Part shown: positions 1-9,800 of the stretch, piece by piece | Layout of the letters: each line of letters opens with the position of its first letter | Position numbering within the stretch: position 1 is the first letter of the stretch | DNA from: an uncultured bacterium | Lineage (GTDB): Bacteria; Verrucomicrobiota; Kiritimatiellia; RFP12; UBA1067 | DNA length: 15,400 bases | Direction: 5' to 3' | Assembly: GCA_946401765.1 (NCBI GenBank) | Contig: CAMIVJ010000022.1 | Coordinates: 1 to 15,400 of the forward strand | Program-made: the position numbers and the translations under genes | Notes under the pieces: model-generated | Database searches by the model: none | What the model was told of the DNA's origin: nothing | What the model saw: the letters and a program-made list of their open reading frames with translations, nothing else

Positions 1-3000
1 CCCCATGCCCATCGGCCAGGCAGAGTCGTCGAATTCCCGTTCCATCCAGCCCGCGCCGGGGAAGCCACCCGTCCAGTAGCGCCAGCTGTGGTCTAGCCCC
101 ACAAGGGATTGCGCCGGCTGCGGTTCGCGCACGACGACGCTGCGATTCGTCCAGTTCGCGGGCGAATTGTTTTCGCCCTCCGGGTCAAGCAGCACAAATG
201 GCTCGTCCACCGCCGCCGCAGGCCAGCCCGTGCCGCCCCACGCCACGCGGTCGACGATCGGATCCGCGAGCTCGCCGCCGCTCGCCGGACGGCGAAGGCG
301 CAGTTCGCCTGCCGGCGGCAATGCCGAGGCGAAGAAAGCCGCCGGCGTCACCATGCGGCCGAAGACCTCGGCGAAGACAGACGGATTCTCGGCGACGACT
401 AGACATCCGCCCGGCGAAAGGAGCGTACCCGTCGGGAAGAGCGCTTCATCGTCTCCATCGAGATACCATCCGCCGAGATCGTGCGAGACGCTCTTGGAGA
501 GATTGCGCACCTCCACATATCCGCCGCCCACGCGTGAGGGACGCGAAAGTATCTCAGAAAAGACCACCTGTCGCTCCGCCTCCGCCTCAATGTTCGCCGT
601 AGTGACGACCTCGGCCGTCGCGCGCCCCAGCTCCGAGCCGTCCTCTCCGAGCGCCACCAGAACAAGCGCGGTGTGGGACGACTTCAGGGGAAGCTGCGCC
701 ACCCAGTTCGTCGGCGTGGTCCATGAGAGCGCGAGAGGCGCGCCGTCGAGGACGATCTCCGTCACCAGAAACGGCGCTACGCCTTCGAGCGTGCAGACGC
801 TTGTGGCGAGCGTGGTAGTCTCGCCAGGCTGCGGCGAGATGAGGCGGAACGCCGCCGCATCGACCGCGGCGCGCTGGGCCGCCACGCTCTCGTAGCGCGC
901 CGTGATGTTGTTGAATCGGTTTGTGATGTTGCCGACGCTTATGCCGTCCGCGCGCAGCGCCAGGTTCTTCGCCTCTGCCTCGGCGCGCTCCTCCGAACCA
1001 GGCGCGGCGGCCTCAAGAAGCTTTATCACCTTGCGCCACCACCAGCGGGAGATGTCGTTCCGGCGCAGGAAGGAGCGGAATGCGGGATCGCGCATGTCGC
1101 CAGCCGAAATGCGCTGCGGGTCGATAGTGTGGCCAGACTGGTCGGCGTCGAGGCCGATGTCCATGTCCCACCCCACAAGGCCCCATCCCGCCGCGCCTTT
1201 GTACAGGTACATGTTCTTGCCGCGCTGATACCCGTATGTATCCCAGTTTCCGACGAAGTGGTTTACGGCAGGCACGCCCAGAAAGGCGTCGAGGTCTATC
1301 ACCTGCCGTATGGCGGCGAGAGAAGGCGATGGCGCGTTCATGACGTCGACGAGTCTCCAGAACTCCGTGTAGTCGCTCGGCTCGAAGTTCTTGTACGAAC
1401 GCCGCTGCCAATGCCAGCGATAGCGCGCCGTGCGATATGAGACGGCGCCCGTCTCGTCCGTGGTCTTGAACGCCTCAAGCGTGGCGCCGGGCTGGAGACG
1501 CGTAGTGAAGTCATACGACTTCGAGAAGTTGGCGTAGGTGTTGACATCGTATTCGTACCACTCGTTGATCTTCATGAGCTGGCCGGACTTGTCGTCGGGA
1601 TACCAGTGCTTGAGCATGTCGCCGCCTGGTTTCTCGGTGTCTTCCACGATGCCCCGGCCCGACTGGACCTTGCCGTTGGCGACGAAGCGCACATAGCGGC
1701 GATACAGGCTCGGCAGGCCCAGCTTGCGCAGGAGCGAATAGTTGAACTGCTCCATCACCTCGGAGCTTTCGTAGATGGTGCACAATACGGCGCCGTCGTC
1801 GCCTAGCAGAAGATCGTCCTTCGGGAAGTCCATGATGTAGTCGATGTCGCCGCTGAACGGCTTGCCGTAGCTCTGCATGTGAAGCGGCGAGCCGCCGTAC
1901 ACGATGCCGGCCCTCTGGATGATCCGCTCGCCGTTGCCGTACACGAACGTGAAGGGATGGGGCTTGTTGTTGTCGTGGTTCTGCGCCGTCCAGGAGGCGA
2001 GGGCGCGCTTTGTCATCCATGCACGGTAGGCGCCGAACGCCGTCTCGACAGGCGTTTCGTCCCACCGCACGAGACAGTCGCGCCCTTCGGGGAAAACGGT
2101 CGCGCGGGGATGCTCGGCCGCAGCTGTGGCGACCACGTGGTAGGCCGCAAGCGCGCCCTCGGGAAGCGAGCCCCTGATGATTCCGCGGTACCAGCCTCCC
2201 TCCGCCGGCAGCATCGCCACGCGGTTCGTGGAAAGGCTGTCGTCGAGCGCCCACTCGAGCGCGACGGACGTCAGACCGTCAGGGGCGCAAACGCGCGCCC
2301 ACACCTGCACCGATTCGCCGGCTCGCGGCATCGCCGGCAGATGGAAGCACTCCGTCACCTCCGGCGGCGCCTGGAGTGCGCGCGAGTTGCGCTTGCCAGG
2401 CGAGCCGAGCGCGAACGTCGTGAGCGTAGAGCCGGAGGCCTCTATCCAGTTGCCGCGCACGCGCAGGAGCGCGTCGGGAGAGCCGGCGAGCCACTTCACG
2501 CGCATCGACACCGTCGCTCGCCCGTTCGTGGGCATCTGCTCGCGAAAGAGTCCGCGCACGCCGTTGCCGCCCGTGTGGATACGCCCACACGCACGCAGAT
2601 GCAGCACCCGCGCGCCATCGACGGCGTCGCTGCAGGTCTCGATCCGCGAATCCTGATGCGTGCCCACCCACGTCCAGGACGCATTCGTCTCTTCGAACGA
2701 CGAGTTGAGCACGTAGTTTCCGCCCCCCTCCATCGAGACGTTCACCGAATCGACCAGGCATTCGCCCTCCCCGTATAGCCCGATCTCCACGCGCAGCGGC
2801 TCGCCGTAGCCCTTTCCGGTCGATCCCAGCTCAAACGGCCTGCCGTATTCGAGCGGTCCTGTGAACGAGATCGTCGTCCACTCGGCCTTGTCGCTCTCGT
2901 CGCTGTCGGCCCAGGCGGAGGCGAGGCGCGCGTCGACGCGCGGATCGACTCGTTCGAGCGAACTGCCGCCGCCATCCGCCCAGCGGCCCCACATCCCCCC

Positions 3001-6000
3001 GTCGCAGTAGGTCACCTCCTCGAGAACTACGTTCTTCAGAACCGGCGCGTCCGTCACGGCGTCCCAGACTTGCAAGGGACGGCGAAGGCGGATCGTGTCG
3101 CCGCGGTCGCCCAGCGAGCCGCTGTAGGCGCCGTCGTCCAGACAGTCGGACTGTTTCGGATAGAGCGCCTTGAAGGCGGATTTCTTCGCCGGTGCGACCT
3201 TGAACCCGTGCGCGGGTATCGTCGTCGAGAACGTGTGGTCGATGCCGCCGGAGAGCGTCCAGCCATCGAGATCGATCGCCTCGTCCGTAAGGTTTAGCAG
3301 TTCGACGTACTCGTCGTCGGACGACCCCGAAACCGGGTTGTACATGATCTCGTTCAAGACGACTGGCGGGATTTCACGCCGGGCGTTTCTTGCTCCAGGC
3401 GTCGCCTGCGCAAGACGCGCGGCCAGCGCCCCTCCGTCCGGCGTGCGTCCGAATGCGCGCGCGAGCTCCAGATGGGGAATGGCGAGCGCGGCGATCACCG
3501 CCCCGCCGGCCGCTTCGCCACGCCGCAGCAGGACGTCGCCCGCCGTGCCCGGCAGGCGGAAGCCGAGCGTCTCCTCCGTGAAGAGTGCGTAGCCATGCGC
3601 GGGAAGAATGCCGGATGGGATAGTGTACACGGCGGACGAACCGGCAAGCGCCAGCTGGCATCCCGTCAGGTCAAACTCCTCGCTGCCGATGTTGAAGAGC
3701 TCGATGAAGCCTTCCGCCTCTGTGGAATGCGCGCGGTACTCGTTGATCAGCACAAACGCTCCGTCTTCGTCCGGCGCAGGATCGTCCGCGCCTGGCGAAC
3801 CGCCAACTCGCGCGGAAAGGCTCCATGCCTTCGGATCGGCGTGCCCGTATGTGGGGCGCGCCAACACGAGAGAATGCCCGCTTCCGTCCGCTCCGGCCGG
3901 CCATGGCCATTTGCCGGACGGCTCGATCTTAGCCAGCTGCGCGCCGATCTCGTCGCGCAGCTCGACATTGGCCGTCGGCGAGAATCCACCGTCGATCGCC
4001 CCGCGCACATCAGAAAGGCCGTAGACCGCCGCAACGTCCTCCGGCGATGGCGCGACCACGACGAAAGACTTGGCCGGGATCTGCGCGCCGGACGGAAACT
4101 TGTACGAAAGCGCGCCCGAAAGCTCATAGCCTCCCACGCGCTGCGGGTATGGCGCCGAATTGTACAGTTCGATGAAGCGCAGGTCGCGTCCGTCCGCCCG
4201 CAATGGGGGAGAGGCGGCGATCTCTGTGACGGCAATCGGATTGCGGCGCGAAGCGGGGCCGATGGGCTCGCGCACGCCACGCACGGCGCTCAAGGGCGGC
4301 GAGATCATGGACGGCGCTCGAAACGTCAGCGCGAGCGCGAGCACGTTGCCCGCCATGTCCGGCACCGCCGCCTCAAGCGCATAGTCACGGCCGGGCGCGA
4401 GCGGCTCCGAGAAGGCAAGCGCAACGCCCGTTCCATCCGCGATCGGGCGTACGGCCTGCACGTCCAGCGCGCCATGCGGCCACGTCGCAAGGTCAAACGC
4501 CGCCTCGCCTAGAAGCTCCGAGAACACGAGAAAGAGCTCGCCATTGTCCGAACTGAAGGCGCTGGTCTTCAGAACGGGCTTTTCCGCATCCGCCGCGCGC
4601 ACCGTCACGACCAGGCTGACGGCGTCGATGCACGTGGCGCCGCTGAAGGCGCAGAGCATGGCCCGGTGGGCGCCCGTCGCCCCGCCGAGCCAGGTCAAGG
4701 CGCCCGTGCGGGAATTGAGCGCAAAGGCGGAGGGGATGGGCGTTGAAGCGTCGACGGGCAGAAGCCGCCATAGTATGCCGGACGGCGCTTCGCACGTGAA
4801 CTGGAACGAACTGACTTCTCCCGGGTCGAGCAAAACGGGCGCTTGCGCGGAGATGAGCGCCTGGGTGAAGCGCGGCGGGCGGTTAGGCAGCCCGGGCGTT
4901 GGCACGGGCAGCACGCGCCACGCGCCCGTCATGTCCGGCCAGCGGCCAAACGTGTTCGTCGGGGCGAGTTCCTCGTTCCACTCGACTGAATCGACGAGAC
5001 GGCCGAGCGTGTTGAACAGGTAGATGGCATCGACGCGCTTGTTGAGGCCGAACGGCGCCTGGAGCGCGGCGGGGTTGGATGTTCTGTCCGCCTCGTTCGT
5101 CACGTTCCCGCCAGTCCATATCCGCAGGTGTTCGCCCGGCTGCAGCACGACGCCGGACGGAATCGTGAACGACTTCGCCGCGCGCGTGTTCGGCGCCGGC
5201 GGGTCGCTCGCCGCCAGCGTGTCGGTGACAAGCCAGCCGGAGATGTCAACGGCGACATTCTGCGGATTCGCGAGTTCGAACCAGTCGTCGAATGCACCCG
5301 TCACCGGGTTCACGACGAGCGCGTTCTGCCCAGCGGCCTCGTTGATGACGATTTCGGGCGGAGGCGTGGCAGGCGAAGCGACGGCGTGTACGACGAGCGT
5401 CTCGCCGTTGAAGGGTCCGCGCAGCAAAAGGACGCCCTTCGGCGGAGAGAGGACCACTTTTCGCGACTCGCCTGCGCCCAGCGACCCGGAGAGCGCAACG
5501 TCGCCGAGCCGCCAGGACGAGAGGTCTAGCGCTTCGGCGTCTTCGTTGCGGATCGTCGCGCCGTCCGCTTCAAGAGAGACGATGCGCAGGCGCGGCACGC
5601 GCGGCCGGAAGGCGGCCGCGTCGAACGGCACGCCCGGAAGCGGCGCGATGCCGGGAGCGTATTCGGCCGAGAGGCAAGTGCCTGTCACCAGGTCCGAACT
5701 GCCGGGGTCGTTCTGGTGGACTTCGACGGCAAGCGTATTGACGCCCGTGCTGAGATTGGCGAGCGAGAGGGTGACTGGTCCATAGACGAGGCCCTCGGGT
5801 TCCACTGCCGCCGTAGCCAGCGTTTCGTCCGTCGCCTCGCCGGACGCGAACAGCGCGGATCGTGCGACTTCTACGCCGTTGAGATAGTAGCGTGCCGCAT
5901 CGTCCACCATGTACTGGAACGAGAGCTCCGAAAAAGGCGTCGCGCCGTCGTTCGTGAACGTCGTGCGGAAATAGTAGGCAACGCGGTTCTTTACAAGGGA

Positions 6001-6702
6001 GAACGTGGTGGCAAGCGGATGTTCCCAGTTCGCCGCCCCGGAGGAGGTGTCGCGGCCGAGGGGCCCCACGCCCTCAGCCCATGCCGAATCGTCGAAGCCT
6101 GGCGCCTGCCAACCCTCGGGGGCGGCAGCGGCGAGGTAGCGCCATGAGGCGTTCCAGTCAACGAGAATCTTGCGGACCTTGGAATTCCCGTCGAGCGCAA
6201 TCCAGTTGGCGGGCGTCGCACGGTCCTCCCCCGGCCGGATCAGCACAAGAGGCTGCCCAGCCGCAGGCACCGGCCAGCCCAATGTCGCGTTCCAGGCGAC
6301 GCGGTCGATCACAGGATCGGCGAATTCGCCTGCGCGCGCTTCACGTGCGAGGCGCACTTCGCCGCTCTCGCGGAGCGCCCCCGCATAGACGCCGAATGGC
6401 GCGGGCGCGGACGGATAGAGCGTGGCGAAGACCGCCTCGTCTTCGGCGATGGCGAGGCACGCGAGCGGCGCAAGCCGGGCGCCAGAGGGAAAGACGAAGG
6501 CGACATCCCCTTCGAGACGCACTCCGTCAAGCGAAAGCGTCTCGCTCGCCGAGATGTTCATCACTTCGACGTAGCCACCCTTCTCTCTGGATGGAGCCGT
6601 CAGAATCTTTGAAACGACAAGCGACGAATCGACATCCGCGCGTAGTGCGGACGCCAAGAGGCACACGAGCGCGCCTGCAAGTCTTCCAAGCCGGCCTTTC
6701 AT
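1..6702 (-). CDS. Giant secreted lamin-tail domain / CotH kinase-like protein (3' end off window)
   Basis: The frame is open for 2234 codons from ATG at 6702 to the window edge, so the C-terminus is missing. The start is chosen because it is followed at once by a signal peptide (MKGRLGRLAGALVCLLASALRA, probable cleavage after residue 22). About six lamin-tail (LTD) beta-sandwich modules are visible near residues 28-140, 449-600, 821-960, 980-1090, 1112-1230 and 2045-2170, with hallmarks such as VLNEIMYNP, DEYVELLNL and IDLDGWTL. A jelly-roll module follows LTD1 (WRYL at W187, then FDDSAW and YLNGVEV). Ig-like segments lie near 620-800 and a carbohydrate-binding-like region near 1240-1420. A CotH kinase-like domain covers about 1530-1870: EDTEKP (E1687-P1692), LMKIN with K1711, NWDTYGYQRGKNMYLY (N1819-Y1834) and the metal-binding-like GWDMDIG (D1846, D1848). 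CotH family proteins are secreted-type protein kinases first known from spore coats. LTD/CotH combinations occur in many non-spore-forming PVC bacteria, where their substrates are unknown. It is transcribed divergently from the hydrolase-like gene. The domain calls are solid; the role is unknown. Confidence 0.9.
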   Translation of the reverse strand, partial: MKGRLGRLAGALVCLLASALRADVDSSLVVSKILTAPSREKGGYVEVMNISASETLSLDGVRLEGDVAFVFPSGARLAPLACLAIAEDEAVFATLYPSAPAPFGVYAGALRESGEVRLAREARAGEFADPVIDRVAWNATLGWPVPAAGQPLVLIRPGEDRATPANWIALDGNSKVRKILVDWNASWRYLAAAAPEGWQAPGFDDSAWAEGVGPLGRDTSSGAANWEHPLATTFSLVKNRVAYYFRTTFTNDGATPFSELSFQYMVDDAARYYLNGVEVARSALFASGEATDETLATAAVEPEGLVYGPVTLSLANLSTGVNTLAVEVHQNDPGSSDLVTGTCLSAEYAPGIAPLPGVPFDAAAFRPRVPRLRIVSLEADGATIRNEDAEALDLSSWRLGDVALSGSLGAGESRKVVLSPPKGVLLLRGPFNGETLVVHAVASPATPPPEIVINEAAGQNALVVNPVTGAFDDWFELANPQNVAVDISGWLVTDTLAASDPPAPNTRAAKSFTIPSGVVLQPGEHLRIWTGGNVTNEADRTSNPAALQAPFGLNKRVDAIYLFNTLGRLVDSVEWNEELAPTNTFGRWPDMTGAWRVLPVPTPGLPNRPPRFTQALISAQAPVLLDPGEVSSFQFTCEAPSGILWRLLPVDASTPIPSAFALNSRTGALTWLGGATGAHRAMLCAFSGATCIDAVSLVVTVRAADAEKPVLKTSAFSSDNGELFLVFSELLGEAAFDLATWPHGALDVQAVRPIADGTGVALAFSEPLAPGRDYALEAAVPDMAGNVLALALTFRAPSMISPPLSAVRGVREPIGPASRRNPIAVTEIAASPPLRADGRDLRFIELYNSAPYPQRVGGYELSGALSYKFPSGAQIPAKSFVVVAPSPEDVAAVYGLSDVRGAIDGGFSPTANVELRDEIGAQLAKIEPSGKWPWPAGADGSGHSLVLARPTYGHADPKAWSLSARVGGSPGADDPAPDEDGAFVLINEYRAHSTEAEGFIELFNIGSEEFDLTGCQLALAGSSAVYTIPSGILPAHGYALFTEETLGFRLPGTAGDVLLRRGEAAGGAVIAALAIPHLELARAFGRTPDGGALAARLAQATPGARNARREIPPVVLNEIMYNPVSGSSDDEYVELLNLTDEAIDLDGWTLSGGIDHTFSTTIPAHGFKVAPAKKSAFKALYPKQSDCLDDGAYSGSLGDRGDTIRLRRPLQVWDAVTDAPVLKNVVLEEVTYCDGGMWGRWADGGGSSLERVDPRVDARLASAWADSDESDKAEWTTISFTGPLEYGRPFELGSTGKGYGEPLRVEIGLYGEGECLVDSVNVSMEGGGNYVLNSSFEETNASWTWVGTHQDSRIETCSDAVDGARVLHLRACGRIHTGGNGVRGLFREQMPTNGRATVSMRVKWLAGSPDALLRVRGNWIEASGSTLTTFALGSPGKRNSRALQAPPEVTECFHLPAMPRAGESVQVWARVCAPDGLTSVALEWALDDSLSTNRVAMLPAEGGWYRGIIRGSLPEGALAAYHVVATAAAEHPRATVFPEGRDCLVRWDETPVETAFGAYRAWMTKRALASWTAQNHDNNKPHPFTFVYGNGERIIQRAGIVYGGSPLHMQSYGKPFSGDIDYIMDFPKDDLLLGDDGAVLCTIYESSEVMEQFNYSLLRKLGLPSLYRRYVRFVANGKVQSGRGIVEDTEKPGGDMLKHWYPDDKSGQLMKINEWYEYDVNTYANFSKSYDFTTRLQPGATLEAFKTTDETGAVSYRTARYRWHWQRRSYKNFEPSDYTEFWRLVDVMNAPSPSLAAIRQVIDLDAFLGVPAVNHFVGNWDTYGYQRGKNMYLYKGAAGWGLVGWDMDIGLDADQSGHTIDPQRISAGDMRDPAFRSFLRRNDISRWWWRKVIKLLEAAAPGSEERAEAEAKNLALRADGISVGNITNRFNNITARYESVAAQRAAVDAAAFRLISPQPGETTTLATSVCTLEGVAPFLVTEIVLDGAPLALSWTTPTNWVAQLPLKSSHTALVLVALGEDGSELGRATAEVVTTANIEAEAERQVVFSEILSRPSRVGGGYVEVRNLSKSVSHDLGGWYLDGDDEALFPTGTLLSPGGCLVVAENPSVFAEVFGRMVTPAAFFASALPPAGELRLRRPASGGELADPIVDRVAWGGTGWPAAAVDEPFVLLDPEGENNSPANWTNRSVVVREPQPAQSLVGLDHSWRYWTGGFPGAGWMEREFDDSAWPMGMG

Positions 6703-6763
6703 TTCTTCACAGTAGATCCTTCTTTTTCGACGCGAATTGCAAATCCACTTTCGGGTTTCAAAT

Positions 6764-6772
6764 ATTATACCA
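6764..6772 (-). promoter_or_regulatory. Extended -10 promoter of the LTD/CotH gene
   Basis: Read on the minus strand this is TGGTATAAT, a perfect TATAAT -10 hexamer (6769-6764) with the extended TGn element. Transcription would start near 6757, giving a leader of about 55 nt before the ATG at 6702. With a 17-bp spacer the -35 position would be 6792-6787 (CGCCCG), which does not match TTGACA. The promoter therefore relies on the extended -10 or on an activator. The leader has only a weak, distant purine run (AAGGA, about 14 nt before the ATG). Confidence 0.65.
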
Positions 6773-6807
6773 AAGATTCGTGCGTTCGGGCGAAGAATTC
6801 CTTTATG

Positions 6808-6816
6808 TGCTATAAT
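6808..6816 (+). promoter_or_regulatory. Extended -10 promoter of the glycoside-hydrolase-like gene
   Basis: TGCTATAAT gives a perfect TATAAT hexamer at 6811-6816 with an extended TGn element at 6808-6810. The usual start, 6-8 nt downstream, falls at about 6822-6824, which is the ATG of the gene itself. The message would be leaderless or nearly so. The -35 position for a 17-bp spacer is 6788-6793 (GGGCGA), which is not consensus and overlaps the -35 position of the divergent minus-strand promoter almost completely. Confidence 0.6.
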
Positions 6817-6822
6817 ATCCGC

Positions 6823-9800
6823 ATGAAAATAATTGCCCTTGCCTGCTGCCTCTTGGCATCGTCATTCGCCTGCCTGGCCGGAACGCGTCCCTACGAGTTC
6901 GACTGGGCGAACCGCACGGCCGACGATCGGCCCGTGCTGCTGCCGCTTGTGTCGGCCGACGGCTGGACGTGCCGCGCTTCGTCCGCCACTGGCTCTCTAT
7001 ACACCGCCTCGGAACGCGTTCTCTTCGGCGACGGCGTCATGCACCTCGCCTACCGAATGGAAGGCCCGAACGCCACCATTCGCCTCTCGCCGCCCGCGCC
7101 CGTGCCAGTTCCGCCAGGCTTCGACACGGTGAGCCTCTGGACATGGGGCAACCACGCCTACTACCGCCGCGACCCAGCCGCGCGAATCACGCTCTCCGCC
7201 GAATTCCTCGACTCTGACGGCAATCCCTTCTCGGTACTCGTCCACTCCTTCGACCACAGCGACTGGTTCCTCGCGCAGAAGCGACTCCCCGCCACTCTCG
7301 CCCCCCGCGTCGCCAAAGGCGCAACGTTCATCGGATTCATGGTGCGCGGCGGACCCGACTCCACCGACCGCTGGATCGAGCTCACCAGCTTCGCCGCCTA
7401 CAAGGAGGAGCTGAAGCCCCTCTCCTTCAAGCCACGCCGCAAGCGCGGCGTGCAGGCGTTCCCGTCCGCCCCGCAGGGACTCAACACCGGCGACGGGCGC
7501 CTCCCCTTCCCGAACGTGGAGACGACGATTATTCCTGTTGTCGCCGAAGACCCATGCATTGAGTTCAGGCTGCCAAAAGATCCGGCTAAATGGGACGATC
7601 TTGCCGTACGCTACCGTAAAGGTCCCTGGATGCGCTTCGCCCAGGGCGGGGGCATCTTCCCCGCAGATGCGGCCAATGGCGCGAAGGTGCGCTTCCGCCG
7701 CATCGCCAACTCGCTTGTCGCCGACGTCGAGGCGCCCGCCGGCGTCAAGGAGGTGCGCTTCGGCGCACTTCCCGATCCGAGCGACGCAACGCCCGTGCCG
7801 ATGCCCTACTATTCCTACGGCTCCAACGGCGGCGGCACCTACAGGCGCCCTTGCGTGATCGCGACGAAGGCGGACGGCAAGCCGTTCTTCATGCTGGCGT
7901 CAGTTGACTGGACGCAGTCCAACGCCTCCGAGGTGTTTTCCTCAAGCAGACGCTTTGACGGCATGCTCGGCTCGAACGGCGGCGCACGCTACCGCGAGAA
8001 GACGGACGGCACGCTCAACCCCGTCTTCGAACGCTTCGTGTGGTCATTCTCGACAAAGTTCGAGGACGTGATGCCCGTCATCCCCAACCCGCCGTCTCCA
8101 CTGCGCTCCGTCACCGCCGAGCGCCAGTGGGCGGTGATGTTCTCAGGCGACCGCGCAAAGGACAAGGCGTTCTGGCGCAACCGCCGACGCCGCGGAATCG
8201 TCCACCTCTGCGTGAACGACCACGAGGTGTGCATGCGCGACGACAACGAGAGCTTCACCTTCCGCACGCGCCCCGCCCCTCGCAAAGGCGGCGACGAGGG
8301 AATGCGCGACTTCACGCGCTTCATGATCGACGAGATGGGCTACCTCTACGGACCATACAACAACTACACCGACTTCGCGCCCGTCAACGGCTGGTGGCAC
8401 GCCGACCGCGTGACGCGCCGGCAGGACGGCAACCTCCTTCAGGCGTGGAACCGCTGCTACGCCCCGAAGCCAGCATTCATCAACGAGGCGTGCGAGGCGA
8501 TTCTGCCCGTGCTGCAGCGCAAGTTCAGCTTCAACACGGCCTACTGCGACGTCCACACCTGCGTCACGCCGTGGGAACGAACCGACTACGACGCCCGCGT
8601 GCCTGGTGCCGGCACGTTCGCCGCCACGTTCTACGCATACGGCGAACTCCTAGACTTCGAACGGCGCACGCTCGGCGGCCCCGTGTGGTCCGAAGGCGGC
8701 TGTCACTACATGTACTGCGGCCTTGCGGACGGCAACTACGCGCAGGACCAGCCGTACCGCCCCGCAGACAATCCGTGGCTTGTGGACTTCGACCTCCGCC
8801 GCATGCACCCTCTCGCAAACAACTTCGGCATGGGCTCACCCGACATGTTCTACCCTCGCAACTCCAGGCCCAACGACAAGGACGTGTGGATCGACCGCTT
8901 CCTCGCCGCCACCGTGGCCTTCGGCCATCCCGGCTTCTTCATCAAAGGCGACCACGCCAACGAAGAGCAGAGCTACTTCATGCTCATCGGCACGGGGCGC
9001 CACTACTGCAAGGCTGACGCGAAGGATATCCGCTACGCGGACGCCACAGGAAACCTGCTCGACACTTCCGCCGCAGTCGCCTCGGGCATCTACCGCCGCT
9101 CGCAGGTGGCGGTGAAATACACAGACGGCACGCAGACAGCGTCCAACGGCTCCAAAGACCGCAACATGGCCTTCCGCAGAGACGGCAGGTGGCTCGTGCT
9201 GCCGCCGAACGGCTTCTTCGCGCTCGCGGGCGACGGCTCGGCGTGCGTGGTGTCGGGCGCAAAGTGGCGGGACGGCGAAAGGCTCGACCTGTCAGTAGCG
9301 CCGGAGTACGCATACCTCAACGCGCACGGCGCGCGCGCTGTCACGCCATTCGGCGGCACGGACGGAAGGATGTACCGTCTGCTGAACAACGACGGCACAG
9401 ACGAGGTTTTCCTCTGCAAGGGAAGTTTCTTCATGCTGCCGTACACGGCGGAGTCCGTGACGGCGCTAGACGAGGCGGGCAAGGAGATCGGTCCCGCGCC
9501 GTTCACAGTCGAGGCGGGGCAGACGCGGCTTGCGCCGATGAAAGGCGCCTTCTCGTACAGGGTGTCAAAGCCAGCCACCTGGCGCGAACCATCCGCAGCC
9601 AGCGTCCTGGACGGCTACCTGAAGCCAAGGAATTTCCAGTTGCCGCCCGAGCCTGCCACTGAGAACATGATTGAACTGCCGTTCGTCGGCGTGGCCGGCC
9701 AGGCGCTACGCGGCGGGCAGGAGACGGAACTGTTGCCAGAATGCGGCGGCGAAGTTACACCCGACACCTTTATGACGGTTGAAGGAATCACAAAACCAGG

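Noticed and set aside
1879..2778. Long plus-strand open frame, and similar ones at 167-895 and 3472-4512
   Set aside because: They lie opposite the continuous 2234-codon LTD/CotH frame, are arginine-rich with no recognisable domain, and arise from GC-rich codon bias.
6805..6807. In-frame ATG upstream of the hydrolase-like start
   Set aside because: It lies upstream of the -10 box, so it would not be in the transcript, and it would place extra residues before the signal peptide.
6865..6880. Possible lipoprotein cysteine (SFAC) in the hydrolase-like signal peptide
   Set aside because: Positions -3 to -1 (S, F, A) do not fit a lipobox; ordinary signal peptidase I cleavage is more likely.
7433..7452. 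8-bp perfect hairpin (CACGCCGC, 4-nt loop, GCGGCGTG) in the hydrolase-like gene
   Set aside because: Short GC-only stems of this size are expected by chance in such GC-rich coding DNA, and it encodes an ordinary basic linker.
8040..9017. Open frame of 325 codons in a second plus-strand phase
   Set aside because: It overlaps the hydrolase-like gene, and its arginine-, proline- and histidine-rich composition is that of a frame shadow.
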